A stretch of 64,000 nt of DNA, from assembly GCA_037903355.1 (NCBI GenBank), contig JBAJFE010000004.1, positions 434,001 through 498,000 on the forward strand, written 5' to 3'. Both the position numbers and the translations under genes were made by a program. Below, piece by piece: positions 13,092-30,801 of the stretch (positions are counted from its first letter, which is position 1; every line of letters begins with the position of its first letter). This DNA comes from Trichuris trichiura (lineage: Eukaryota > Nematoda > Enoplea > Trichinellida > Trichuridae). The notes below the pieces were generated by a model, which was given only the letters and a program-made list of their open reading frames with translations, was not told where the DNA came from and made no database searches.

Positions 13092-15335
13092 TTAAGGCTT
13101 TTTAGGTGACGAACTTGGCGTGGGTGGCGGCGGCAGCGGCGGCGGTTTCTTTTGCTTGTCCGCCTGTTGTATTTTACGAATTTCCTCTAGCACCATTTGA
13201 TTATTTGCTTCCAATTTGCTGAACTTTGTTGCGGCATGACTTAACTGAGCATCCAACTTGTTTGCCACGCGTTGATGATAAGCTATTTTCTTATTCGCTC
13301 TAGCGATTAAGCGTTGTACCATTTTCAACTTTTCGCCAAGCTGCACATGCTCGTGCAAAAGCAGTTGTTCCGCAGCGGTGGAACCAGTCTGCGCTCTAAG
13401 CGCTAATATAGTATCGCTTTCTCGTTCCATACGCAATGCATTCAAGATGAAATCGGACGCTTCCGTTTTTATAGCTCTTTCGCGTTCCAACAGTTTGTTA
13501 TCATGGCTGACCAATTCCATATATTGGGCATGCAATTGCCGATAATTGTCTCTTTCTCTTTCCAATTGACTTTTGAAGTCGCGTTCTTCGCATTCCAACT
13601 TTTGCTTCTCAGATCGTAGCGCTAGTATTCTTTTGTGAAGAGCATCCATGTCAATTGCAGCTTTGAAGGCAATCTTTTCGTTGCCGGAACGAAGAGCCTT
13701 ACCATGTACTTGTTGTTCGAGCTTCAAGTTAGCCTTTTTCAATTCATCCAACGCAGCTCGCTTTTTTTCAACTTGCTCAATTAGCTTGTCGCGTCTCTCC
13801 TTCAAGGCGGCAATTTCGGCATCGCATTTCTGCTCGCGTAACCTGTAGGCATGCTCGTCTTTCCTCTGTCCCGCCTCGTCAGCCGTGATCTCCTCCTCTG
13901 CAAGGTAAATTTGCCGGTCGATTTGTTTGAATTCACGGCGCATCCGTTTATTCGACTTGAAGTAGTTTGTAGGTAAACCCTTCGAACTGCGCTCCCTTCG
14001 CGCTAGATAGGCTTCCATCATGCGGATCAAATCTGCCTTTTGCTTTTCCAGGTCGGCTCGTTTACATATTTCCATGTTCTTCTCAAGCCAGTCGGTGTTG
14101 GCAACATCGTTCGGTACCAACTGGCCCAGTAAGGTCAGTTTTCGTAGGCGGAGAACGTTAATTTTCTTTTGCAGCAGAAAGAGTTCCCAGTTGGCATTTA
14201 CGGCGCAAGCTTTGCCCAATTCCATCCGCTCCGTAATCACTTCAAGCATTTTCCACAGATTTTCCATAAACTCGTCGTAAGACTCGCAGATCGTTAAATT
14301 TGAAGTGACTAACGGCTGAGCGGTTAGTCCGTTCTTTTCCTCCAATTCTCTGCAACGTTTTTCCATCTCTCTCAATATTTGCATAAGCTTTTCCCTATCT
14401 TTTTTCATTTGGTTAATTGACTTCTCGAGCAGCTTCACCTTATGACTTAGAACACTTTTCTTTGAACCTCCAACGGCTTCTCTAAGCTTATCTTCCTCCA
14501 TCCAGAGCGCCTGTTCTTGCTCCAGCAGATTCTTGATCTCTTGCCAAGTTTGCAACGTATCCAACAGCTCCGGAATCATTTTGTCCATCTTTTTCTTCAG
14601 CGCGTTACGCGACTCTTTTTGATTTTCAAAATATTCCATCAGCTCGGTCATAGCGCTCTTGAATTCGTTTACAATTTTATCCCCTTCCTGGGTGGCCGGC
14701 TTCAGCATTAGCGCCACCCAAATGGTGGCACAAGTGACGTAACGAGCCCATTCCCTTAATTCGGCAAACGAACCTGTCACACCGTTTGGGGGTATTGGCG
14801 GCTTCTCGTCCATCGTGTCAAAAGTGAAATTCAAAGCGGCCGCTCTGTTCGTCACCGATCGATAGAACTGAGCAAATTTTTGCAAAAGAGCGCGACAGTA
14901 AGCGTCGATTTCCGTTTTTTTGTTGTTCTCGTAAGCTTCATTCTCCAAACTTGGCAGCGGTAGGTCATCCTCGTCCGGAAGCTGTCGCAGCGTAAGCCCA
15001 AGGTCTTTTCCCTCCTTGACCTGCTCGCCGGCAAGACGTAGAAGATTCTCAATGGTAGGTAGAGACTTCTTCGTTTCTTGGATGCACATATCAGCGCTAC
15101 GTAACGGAAACAGAAGCGCATCCGTAGCTACGTCGGCATTCGTTTGCGTTGCATCATCGGGCAGCCGTACAAGGGCGAACGATTGCCGCTTGCGGCTTAT
15201 TTCTTCGTCATCTATCGAAGTGCCTCCACTGCTTCTAAGCATTTGCCCCGCCGACTGCACAGTCCCCTCGCCGTCTCGGTTTGCATTTTTTGAGCCCTCA
15301 CCTTTACTCAAAATAACAGGCGATTCAATTACCAT
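13092..15335 (-). CDS. Large coiled-coil protein, single exon
   Basis: A 747-residue protein from one uninterrupted frame. The frame opens 11 codons further upstream at a GTG, but the first ATG is at 15335. After a polar N-terminal 100 residues and a mixed segment (about 100-250), roughly residues 250-720 are long heptad-like stretches rich in K, E, L and R, typical of coiled coil. The C-terminus is proline-rich (PPPLPPPPTP). No catalytic motif is visible and I do not recognise the family; a cytoskeletal or kinetochore-type structural protein is only a guess. An intronless frame of this size is unlike its neighbours, which have an intron every 50-400 nt. It starts 208 bp after the DCAF8 stop on the same strand, with an acceptor-like site about 82 nt upstream of the ATG, suggesting it is the downstream gene of an operon. 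Confidence 0.8.
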   Translation of the reverse strand: MVIESPVILSKGEGSKNANRDGEGTVQSAGQMLRSSGGTSIDDEEISRKRQSFALVRLPDDATQTNADVATDALLFPLRSADMCIQETKKSLPTIENLLRLAGEQVKEGKDLGLTLRQLPDEDDLPLPSLENEAYENNKKTEIDAYCRALLQKFAQFYRSVTNRAAALNFTFDTMDEKPPIPPNGVTGSFAELREWARYVTCATIWVALMLKPATQEGDKIVNEFKSAMTELMEYFENQKESRNALKKKMDKMIPELLDTLQTWQEIKNLLEQEQALWMEEDKLREAVGGSKKSVLSHKVKLLEKSINQMKKDREKLMQILREMEKRCRELEEKNGLTAQPLVTSNLTICESYDEFMENLWKMLEVITERMELGKACAVNANWELFLLQKKINVLRLRKLTLLGQLVPNDVANTDWLEKNMEICKRADLEKQKADLIRMMEAYLARRERSSKGLPTNYFKSNKRMRREFKQIDRQIYLAEEEITADEAGQRKDEHAYRLREQKCDAEIAALKERRDKLIEQVEKKRAALDELKKANLKLEQQVHGKALRSGNEKIAFKAAIDMDALHKRILALRSEKQKLECEERDFKSQLERERDNYRQLHAQYMELVSHDNKLLERERAIKTEASDFILNALRMERESDTILALRAQTGSTAAEQLLLHEHVQLGEKLKMVQRLIARANKKIAYHQRVANKLDAQLSHAATKFSKLEANNQMVLEEIRKIQQADKQKKPPPLPPPPTPSSSPKKP

Positions 15336-15417
15336 CGCTGCTTGCAATGGTTGCGCTTGAAAGTGCACACATTGACGACCAGCCTTCCACTATAGGGTTG
15401 ACAGCTTTAAACTTTTG

Positions 15418-15439
15418 CTACACCAAAAAAAGATTTATT
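15418..15439 (-). promoter_or_regulatory. Poly(A) signal plus trans-splice-acceptor-like site between DCAF8 and the coiled-coil gene
   Basis: On the minus strand, AATAAA (15434-15439) lies about 105 nt after the DCAF8 stop. It is followed at once by a T-rich tract ending GGTGTAG (acceptor AG at 15419-15418) and then the coiled-coil ATG at 15335. This order (poly(A) signal, pyrimidine tract, AG, next ATG) is the nematode operon arrangement in which a spliced leader is added to the downstream message. Confidence 0.5.
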
Positions 15440-15543
15440 TTAAAACCAATCTCATTATTATTAATAATAATATTATAGTCGAAGACAAATTAACTTGTTG
15501 ACAAAATGAACAGGTAAGTCTTGACTTTACGAGTACTGAAATC

Positions 15544-22320
<6,777 letters not shown>

Positions 22321-23559
22321 TGGCAATAAAACAATCCCTCCAAAGGTTTCACGCCGATGTACTCAATAAACTCTCGGCAATAAACAGAATACAACTGCTA
22401 CAGTAGCTTAAAGCAATCGCAGGTCCTTGAAGTTTACGATTGCTTTGTTACTGCGCTCTTCGGCATTTAAAGCATAGTTCAAGTTTTTTAATTGCCGAGT
22501 GTTACCAGCGGCAATAAGCAATTATTTCTAAAGCTTTCAAGTTGAAATTATTGTTGCTACAAGTATGTTAACTGTTATGGTTTAACAAAAGTGGGCGGCG
22601 GAAGATAACACCGCGGTTGCGCTTGGAAAGCGCTGCATCAGGTGACTAGTTTACGACACGTTACGTTAGCACGAAAAAATCGCCGTTTTTCCAATGGTAC
22701 CACAACAAAGCAGTGCTATCTTTCAGCACACGTAACGCTTTTGGTTAATCGCTTCAAAAACTTTAAAACGAACGGCTAGACAAATAACTAAATCTAAGAG
22801 CACTTTGTATAACACGCGCTGCTTCAGCAATTCATTTTTTTGCTATAAAGGTACTGTAAGACACTCAGCCCTCAAAAAGCATTTTTTCGGTGGTAAAAAA
22901 AGGACTTTCCGTGGGTTACCGATTCCCGGTCTTCGGGCTAGGGAAAGGAGTTATTAAAGCGCTTTGTTTCACAGTATGTTACGCATTGCAAAGTATTGGA
23001 ATTCGTTCTTATCCGTGAGTGTTCTACCGGTTCTTATCAATGGGTCTTCTACCGGTTACATGGCGTGCTCATTGAGCAGCCAGCAGGCAAGTATACTTCT
23101 CAACGGACTAACAGCCTGGTTGCAAGACTTTTATGCATAGATTTTAAACAAAACGCGTTTTCCTCACAATCATTTGTTCCAAATAAACCTTCGGCTGCAC
23201 GAATGTTTTTTTGCTGAAATTTATTGTGCGTATAGTTTTGTGGTGGCCTGTGAACAATTTTGACAGCAACGAAACGGTTCTTTCGTAAATTTTGTTAAGT
23301 AAATACCTACGCATCAAAGAAAGTCTACAGTATACTTGTAAAAGGATGACAGTTTGCGTACGAGCTTATCGGTGGTGGGTTGCTCTACAAATAATCGGAA
23401 GTTTAAATGCAAAAGCAGTTCCTCAGCTTACGTAGCAGAAGAATTTTAAAGTCCCCCCAAGGTGTGGCGGAGTGAGATTTAAACCCATTTTGGCAATCAG
23501 TATCAGCAGACGCGGTAGTGCAACCACGTCAGCAGCTTAAAAGGGTTCTGGGTGTCGAT
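22321..23559. other. Divergent intergenic region between DCAF8 and the LIM gene
   Basis: About 1.2 kb upstream of both genes, so the promoters of both should be here. The frame of the LIM gene stays open to at least 23518 without an ATG, so a further 5' exon or an acceptor near 23500-23510 (CAATCAG, TATCAGCAG) is possible. No other structure is evident. Confidence 0.5.
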
Positions 23560-24066
23560 ATGCCAATTAAAAAAGAGTTGAAGCTTCAAAAATGCGGTGT
23601 TTGTCAAACAGAAATTACGAACGCGGTCGCCGTGTTCGCATACGGGGACGTATTGCATCATACGTGCTTCAAGTGCGCGACCTGCGATCAATGGTTGCGG
23701 GGAGGCGAAGAGTACACTAAAACAAAAGACGTAGTGATGTGCATGGAATGCATGAAGAAGCAGGCGAAGGAAGTATGCGCAGGTAAACTTGTGACAGTAT
23801 GACTTTTAACTCCTTCAAACTTCAATGCGATAAATATAGCTAAAACTAAAGCTGTAAATGCCTTCTTCGTATTCTTAGGATGTAAACAAGAGTTGAACGA
23901 CCGGGTTGTAGTGGCAATGAATTCAAGATGGCATTTCAATTGCTTCGTTTGCGCAACCTGCCGAAGGCCATTGGCAGATATTGGATATTTCCTGGTCAAC
24001 TCAAATCCATTTTGTTCCGAGCATTACTGGCAATTACAGGGTCACGCGAGGGTCACTAAATTGTAA
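23560..24066 (+). CDS. Two-LIM-domain protein
   Basis: Small LIM-only protein of 136 residues, exons 23560-23782 and 23879-24066. Both zinc-binding LIM domains are complete. LIM1 has C12-X2-C15, H33-X2-C36, C39-X2-C42 and C61-X2-C64. LIM2 has C73-X2-C76 (made across the intron), H93-X2-C96, C99-X2-C102 and C120-X2-H123. The domains are separated by only eight residues, and nothing else is present, so it should act as a protein-protein adaptor rather than an enzyme. The start is the first ATG in frame; an upstream coding exon cannot be excluded because the frame is open for another 14 codons. An AATAAA lies 37 nt after the stop. Confidence 0.85.
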
Positions 24067-24102
24067 TACGCTTTAGGCTATAAAAACTAAACGGCGTAAA
24101 TC

Positions 24103-24108
24103 AATAAA
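24103..24108 (+). terminator. Poly(A) signal of the LIM gene
   Basis: AATAAA about 37 nt downstream of the stop codon, in an otherwise short 3' untranslated region. Confidence 0.6.
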
Positions 24109-25305
24109 AGAGTGTGCGGCGACGTTGAATTTTATTTTGCTACCGGAAATATCGACAACTAATTCGTACAGAAGCATACGAACTGCAAATCAAAACCCTA
24201 TAAAGCTTAAAAAATTTTACTCAACTCAAAGCTTGAATTTAATTGACATCTGCAACCGAAATTCAGTAAAGCAACATTTTGGACTATAAATCGTCGTCGC
24301 TACTAAAAAAATTATTAATAAAGCGCTGAACTAACTTCTGAAGTTAAAGAATGCTATACAAAACAGGATTCTGCATAATCGCTTCGGATATACTCAAATA
24401 TGGATAGAATTAAGACTTGTTGCCTATCGTTAAACCTATTGTCTGAAAGCTGCCTCATGTGGTTACTTAGCCGAGCCAAAGAGGCTTTTTTATCTCTGGT
24501 TCCTGTGCATGTCGCATAAATCTTTCGCCTTTTACTAAAGATTTCCGTGCGCAGGAACGTTTATGAGAACAGAGTAATAATTTTTGGAAACCCGAAAGGG
24601 TTAATATTATCATGCATGAATGCAAATTAGCATTCCAAACACGAGGGCTGCTCACTTGCTCATCTTTTAAGGCAAAAGCGCCATACTGTAGCGCATTCTG
24701 ATTTTCAGGTAGAATACAGTCTCTCTCTTTGAAAAAAAAGTTGAGTAGGCTGAAAGTGAACTTAACGTCTCTAAAATAAATCTGAATTTATTCCGATTAG
24801 AAAGCTGGCGCATCCAGTGAAAAACGCGCGAGTTTGTTCATTTCAACACGTTTAAGAGAAACAAAGTACAATGGTGTACTTCCCGCTGGATGCGACGTCC
24901 CTCCGCGGCTGCTTGACAACTTAAATCGCATGAATTCTAATCGACGCTCAAAAGCATGTTAAACACTCACAATCCGGTAAAGATATACTGCTTTGAAGCG
25001 CGTAGGCTTTATTGCATTTGAAAAATGACATTTTAGCAAAACATCGTTTACTAAAAAAAAACACGCAATCGGAACTCTACATTTTAGAGCTTGCTTTGAG
25101 TAACAGAATTAAGCTTGCAGGCTGAATACTAAAAGTTGATAACGCATTGACGGAGGCAGCAACATGTGCTTTTCGAAAGTTTACCTGATTACGCAAAAGA
25201 TATACCGTACCCCGGTCAGAAGCGAAGCAAAGGAAAATGGCGAAAAAGCGCGCAGAGACAATTGCATTGAGCTATTTTTTTTCCTAAGTCAAAACTGAGT
25301 TGGGT
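24109..25305. other. Convergent intergenic region, nothing recognised
   Basis: Between the 3' ends of the LIM gene (+) and pelota (-). Only short open frames are present, with no repeat or RNA gene that I can identify. Confidence 0.5.
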
Positions 25306-26684
25306 TTACTCGTCCGGTGCTTCGTCGCTGTCCAATTGATCCTCGTCTTCAATTTCGGCCATGGGAAAACGTAAAATAGCGGCAACTCCTCCAAGCTGAG
25401 CAAGTTGTTCGCCGCTGCCGTGTAGACTTGAAAAAATCTTCACGTCGGCATTCTGCTCTTTAGCGCTCTCCACCAAGTCGACGTATCGACGACGTTTGGC
25501 AAAGTCGGTCGAGCGAAATAGGGTGTCGGTAATTAACAATGTTTCAATAGCTTCCGCTTCGGCGGCCAATTCAACATGTTTAATTCCATAAAAGGCGCGC
25601 TGAGGTTCATTAACCAGCAGGTTGAAGAAGTTTTCCAAAGCTTTGATTTCTCCAGTCGCTTTGGTGTCCAATAGCCTGCTTGAAACCTGAGGATCGGCTA
25701 ACACTTCTTTCAATGCATGCTTAAAGCCGGACGTAGAGTGGACTAGCAAGAACTAGAAAAAAAACGGCTTTAATGGGTCAATGTCGATTGGGTATTGACT
25801 CCACCTTATCTTTGTTTTCCAACAAAGCTTTGTTACCGTCGGCTGCAGCTTTTTCGAACATATACTTGCAAAACTGTTCGCGTACAAAGCCGGGACTGGC
25901 GACAAGTACGCACTTAATAACATTGAAGTCAAAATGACGCACAACAGCCTGCATAACAGAATCGTAGAACTTAGTCACTCCCTTGTCGTGTTGACCAGTG
26001 TCGAAACGACGTTTCCTGGGTATGCAGAGGTCAATTTTGGCGCGAACAATAGTCATGCTTGGCGTTATTAAGCAAACGTGAGCCAAACCGTCCTGCATAA
26101 CTACCGCTGCCAAGTCGGCGTGCTGAGCAATGTTGCACGCTTCCTCAATTCTCTCTATGTGCACTACGTCCCAGCAACTTTTGTAAATTGTAAATTTGCG
26201 GTTCAGTTCCAAGTCTAGCGTATGGTAAGCTCCCAGCTGAAGTATTAGCCCCTTAGGCGCACCTCGGAGACAATCGCTTTAGTTAACGTACCTTTACGTA
26301 CTGGTTTTCTTCTATATTCCTACCCTTAATATGCAAAGCACCAGTCTGGCTATCAAAGTCAACTCTTTCTACAGTCACTGTTAATGATGTTCGTACACGA
26401 TAGCTCGATGTACTACCCGTGGCTGACTCGTTGGTTACTTTTCTTCAATAAAGCAAAAAATGAAACCTACAACAAACGCAACAAAAAGCTTAGTCTTACC
26501 GTACTGCGGAAGCTCGCAGGTTGTCCTTTTCCTGGATTAAGTTATAGGCGTGCCACATGTCCTCTGTCTCTTCGGGCAATAACGTAACGTAGCTTAATGT
26601 AGAGAATAATTGGAAAAGCATTGAAAATGCAATAGGCGCTTACCCAGCTCCATCCTTGTCGAAATCTTTTTTCAGAAGCTTCAT
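25306..26684 (-). CDS. PELO: Pelota/Dom34 ribosome-rescue factor
   Basis: eRF1-related factor that, with Hbs1, splits ribosomes stalled in no-go and non-stop decay. Exons on the minus strand: 26684-26644, 26592-26500, 26442-26292, 26236-25805, 25752-25306; 387 residues, close to the usual about 385. The N-terminal Sm-like domain has the family signature [19 protein letters not shown] and the [21 protein letters not shown] strands, with GAYHTLDLE ahead of the central domain. The central domain carries [26 protein letters not shown] and [10 protein letters not shown]; the GGQ loop of true release factors is absent, as expected. The C-terminal domain has [45 protein letters not shown] sequence and an acidic tail. 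It starts 255 bp downstream of the bestrophin stop and appears to be co-transcribed. Confidence 0.95.
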
Positions 26685-26704
26685 TTCGAATAATATCCCA
26701 TAAC

Positions 26705-26824
26705 GGCACTATGCAAAAAGACGTCATTGTTAGCGGAAGGATCAAGAGATTGTAGGCATTCTACGCGGGACAAGTGAACCGGTGATATTTCAAAAAAAAG
26801 ATGGCCAAATCGCATGCCTTTATT
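26705..26824 (-). promoter_or_regulatory. Bestrophin poly(A) signal and pelota trans-splice-acceptor-like site
   Basis: On the minus strand AATAAA (26824-26819) follows the bestrophin stop by about 115 nt. Further on, a T-rich CTTTTTGCATAG acceptor (near 26709) lies about 25 nt before the pelota ATG. This is the same order as at the DCAF8/coiled-coil junction and fits an operon with spliced-leader addition to pelota. Confidence 0.5.
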
Positions 26825-26939
26825 GGCACGCCTAGCTAATGGTAAAATAGAAGAGCAAAGATGAGCGAAAAATTAACAATCGTACAGCAACAAGAAGGTG
26901 AAGCACCAAAAGGCCAACTTCCTGCTTGGACTAGATGAG

Positions 26940-29900
26940 TTACAATAAACTGGAGAGATCCTCCTTGCGCCCATCCTTGCTAACCGCTTGGCTGGGAAGA
27001 AACACGTCGTCTTGGTCTTCCACTACAAAGATGGGGTTGTCTTGTCCGGTAGGGTCGCGAGAAGACGAACTGGTGCGACGCACGGGTTGCGTAGCTGTAT
27101 CTACATTACTACTATGCCTCTGGACTTCACGGTCGCTGGCTGACGTGCCTCTTGGAGGTGGGGAGGGAGACTCTCCCCCAACGGATGCGTCTTCTTCAAC
27201 ACGACTGTTACCCTCGCTTATAGTTTCCAGGCGAATAGGAGACGGCGTGCTTCTGCAACTGTCCCTTGGAGACGTTTTTGGCCACTCCTCTAAAACCACA
27301 ACGCATTAGTAACAATAGGAACCCAAATGCGGCATTCCATTACCGGCTGGAGGAGACAAATGATTATAGTCGGGAGATTCCCGAGTTAGGCCATCCACAA
27401 AAGAAGGCTTCTTGCCAATGGATTTTCGACTCGAACGTTGAGAGTTCGAACGAGAAAACTGAGAATCCAATGGCGGCCGGCTATGGGAAAGCGGTCGCGA
27501 AATTTTACGTTTTCCTAAGCAAAAACAACATTAAGCAGCGTAAGCTCTAAACTCTTGGACTATACTACCTGCCACCGAAAGGCTTTGATCGCTAAACTCT
27601 TGGCTGTTGTTTCGCAAAAACTGACGTCGCGCGCCTTCCATAATGGCTCGGCTAACTTTGCGGAAACGACTTAAACCTTCCTCCTGTTTCGCCTCTTCGG
27701 TATCCGAAGGTACCAGTTCAGCCTTTTCTGGCTTCACTCTGCAATGAGACTCCGGTAAGCAAATCTAAGATGTGGTGAAAATACAAGAATACTTAACAAC
27801 TGCAACAGAATGTCTCAAATCGAACTTGAAAATCATTCAACCCATACTGTACATAGGAATCAAAGCCTACCCGGGAAGCAAAAAGGCGGGAAGCGCTTCG
27901 AACTTACTCGATTGTACTTGCGGAACCGATTTGCGGATTGTCTTTCAGGCCAAGCGAAGCGGCCGTGTGCGGTATCTCGGCTTGCACGTCATTCCAGTGA
28001 ATATCCCTTTCCAAAGGCGGTATGCGACCGTAGTTTTCGTCGCATATTAAGTAACCCGCCTGCAGATTCCTTTCCACGATGTAGTTTATTTCAAAATCGT
28101 CGTCGTCCTCGCCGAGCGGGTTGATCAACGATTCGGCAACTTTCAGCCAACCCATGTAGAAGACAAACTGTAGAATGGTGAATATGGGCACGTACAAGTC
28201 GACGATGTGACCCGGATAATGCTTGTCCGGGTCTAAGTATTGTCGAGCCATTAGCGACGCGGCAAAAAAGCCGTACACGGCTATTGTGACGACCTAAACA
28301 AAACCGTTACGCAATGAAGGAAACAAAGGCTTAAATACATTCGCTAAGACTGCAGCTCACATCAGGGTATACACTGTGAGCATAATTGCTGACACAGTCG
28401 TGCTGGGGCAAAAATTTTATCGAATAAAATGAGCATTCTTTAAATGATTCGCAGGTATTATTTGCCTTGAATGTCAAACGCTTTTAAAAATTTTAATATT
28501 ATTCAACTTTCTGGCTGTCCAACTACTGGAAAATTTTCCAGCCTTTGCGAACCACTTTATTCTAAAATTACCTGCGTGTAGACTAGCGGCACGCTAATCC
28601 AGTCGTAATTGAGCAGCATCATCAGATTTTGACGGTAATTCATGATGTCCTGCGAGATGAAGACGCGGTTGGAATCGATTAATGCAGGAACGTCTTACGT
28701 CAATGAGCTGATTGAGTAGCAAGTCGTTTTCAATGAGCGACTCCTTCCTAGCCTTGTGCAATAGCGTGCAACACCATTGGATCGGTATCCAGAATTTATG
28801 ATGCAAACATTGCACCTCGTCGTACTGCCTGTGCTCCTCTTCATTCATAAAACCTGCGCGCAATTCATTCAATAAGAAGCGAGAGAAACGTTCGAACAAA
28901 AACTTACCGCTTTGAATCACCATGTCCATAGTTGGAAAACGCTTCTTAACCGCCGAGCTGATGTCACGTAAGACTAACGTCTGAGCTAAATTCAGATACC
29001 TAGCTACCGTACGTCGTATCATACGGCCTTTTTGATCCGCGCTTTGCACATAGCAAGCCACTTGCAACACAATCCTGCAGCAACATGCACAAAAATGCAT
29101 TGGGCAATACTCAAAGTTTTTAAGTTCGTTTTCTACCAGTTTCTTTTTTAGAAAAAGTAATTTTTAAAAAGAGTTTTTCCGCTTTCGAATCACTACATAT
29201 CATTGCCAGAGCAAACTAATAAGCGTTTGTCAGGTCAAAAAGTCGCTACATATGCTGGTCTGATACTTAAAAAACCACTATATTTTAAACTTTACAGGCA
29301 TAGGCTGAAATGCTTGCATAACAGAAAACAATAGCACGTACTAATGTTCTTGTCGGTTATGCGCCCCACGTTCTAGAGAATGCAGGTTCTCTTCATTTTA
29401 GTATGCAGCTATCTTGTTCTGCCTTTAAAGGAGAGCATACCGGCTATTCCATTCTGTCCCTAGCTAAGCCTAAGCCAAAATATAAGATTTATTTTTAGGC
29501 TTAGGCTTAGGGAAAGGCGGAAAAAGTAGCGGCTAAGTTACAGTACGACCGTGAAGGGCATAACCGACATATTAATGTTAACAGATGCTGCTGTTCTGCC
29601 CATTTAGAAAAGAAGACAACCTCAATTTGCTGGACCTGAATTTTCACGGCCATCAACGTCTTGCCACCAACTAGAAGAGCGAAACATTGAATAGACCTGA
29701 CAACACGCGAGGTGGTCAAAAAAACGACAGATGAATTAACGCGTTCAGTAAATGGGAGGTCATTTCAACACTTCGCTATAACGAACTTGCTCATTTGGGC
29801 AAACTCGATGTTGAGACATGAATATCAAAGAATTTACCACGCAACATCTCTTCACCTACAGCAGAAGCAGTAAGGAAAAAATATAACGTAAAAAAAGGGA

Positions 29901-30801
29901 GAAAACTTCATTTCGTCTTTTGCAAAACGTATTTTTTTAAAGCTATGCCTACGCATTCTGACTCGACGAAAAGGTTCGTCAAAAACGCAAACCGCGCAAA
30001 ATAAAGCCCACCCAAAAGAGGGGGCGGCAAGAAGCTAACAATTCATTCGGTAAAAAACCAGCACGCCCGCGATGACTCAACACTACTCCTACTTGAATCG
30101 CGCAATGCTAACTTGAATTTTTGGCCTTCAACTTTGCCCTTTGGTTATGAGTTTAAAAAATTCTTTCCCCATCGTTTCGCTTTATGGACATACGCATAAC
30201 GCCCATCTCGCCGCGCTGTACGCCGGGCGTAGACGAGAAAATTGAATACGGTACTTTTTTTGATTTTCAGGATGTATAATTGAAAAATACCAACCCCCAT
30301 CAGCGGTGGAGCTCTAAGCTAGAAGTGGCATACTTTTAAGCCCGCCCGCAAGATTTTCTATGAATTAGGATACTGACTCTAGGTCAGCGCGGGCAAAATA
30401 CGATCATCCAAAGGAGAAGGAAGAAATCGCGTTTACCTGTCGGGCCAGCCGATATTCATAAACACATCCCACCATCGCGTGACAACCATGGACACGTAGA
30501 AACCGAGAATAAAAGTAAGCGGTATGAAGGACAAAGATTTCTCGCAGAAAAGCGATAACTTTTCGAACTGCCTGAAAAAAGCGGGTTAACTCTTAAGGAG
30601 CGGTCGAAAAGCGTCAGCTTACTCGCGCTGTTCGCTATTCAACGCAAAGCGATAAACAAGGCTGAGAATTGTGTACAGGCTGAGGTAAATGATCGCCTCT
30701 TTGTACATTAATTTGTAGATACTGCCCTTCCATCGGATCAGCAACTTCAAAAATGTCGCTAACGTTGACGTACTGCATTCGAGACTGTATGTAACAGTCA
30801 T
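26940..30801 (-). CDS. Bestrophin-family anion channel
   Basis: Calcium-activated chloride channel of the plasma membrane. Exons on the minus strand: 30801-30623, 30571-30437, 29074-28908, 28853-28699, 28649-28572, 28293-27908, 27738-27569, 27514-27344, 27289-26940; 596 residues, phases close. The N-terminus MTVTYSLE and [13 protein letters not shown] are diagnostic. Next come [16 protein letters not shown] with TRWWD (pore neck), GRMIRRT, KRFPTMD, GFMNEEE and [23 protein letters not shown]. The sequence [22 protein letters not shown] leads to the Ca-clasp [11 protein letters not shown] (usually [11 protein letters not shown]). About the last 200 residues are a hydrophilic Ser/Pro/Arg-rich cytoplasmic tail. 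Four introns are 49-60 nt; the 1.4-kb intron 2 carries a TTAGGC hairpin element. Pelota follows on the same strand. Confidence 0.95.
29352..29568. mobile_element. TTAGGC-core hairpin element, copy C
   Basis: It has terminal inverted repeats GTCGGTTATGCGCCC and GGGCATAACCGAC, and an inner inverted pair CCTAAGCCTAAGCC / TTAGGCTTAGGCTTAGGG around an AT-rich loop. TAATGTT occurs just outside both ends, a possible target duplication. It lies in intron 2 of bestrophin and shares the ends and core with the copy at 17832-18011. Confidence 0.7.

Noticed and set aside
29470..29515. TTAGGCTTAGGCTTAGGG as an interstitial telomere
   Set aside because: Only two to three units, always paired with its own complement inside a hairpin element that recurs elsewhere, so it is part of a mobile repeat rather than a telomere scar.
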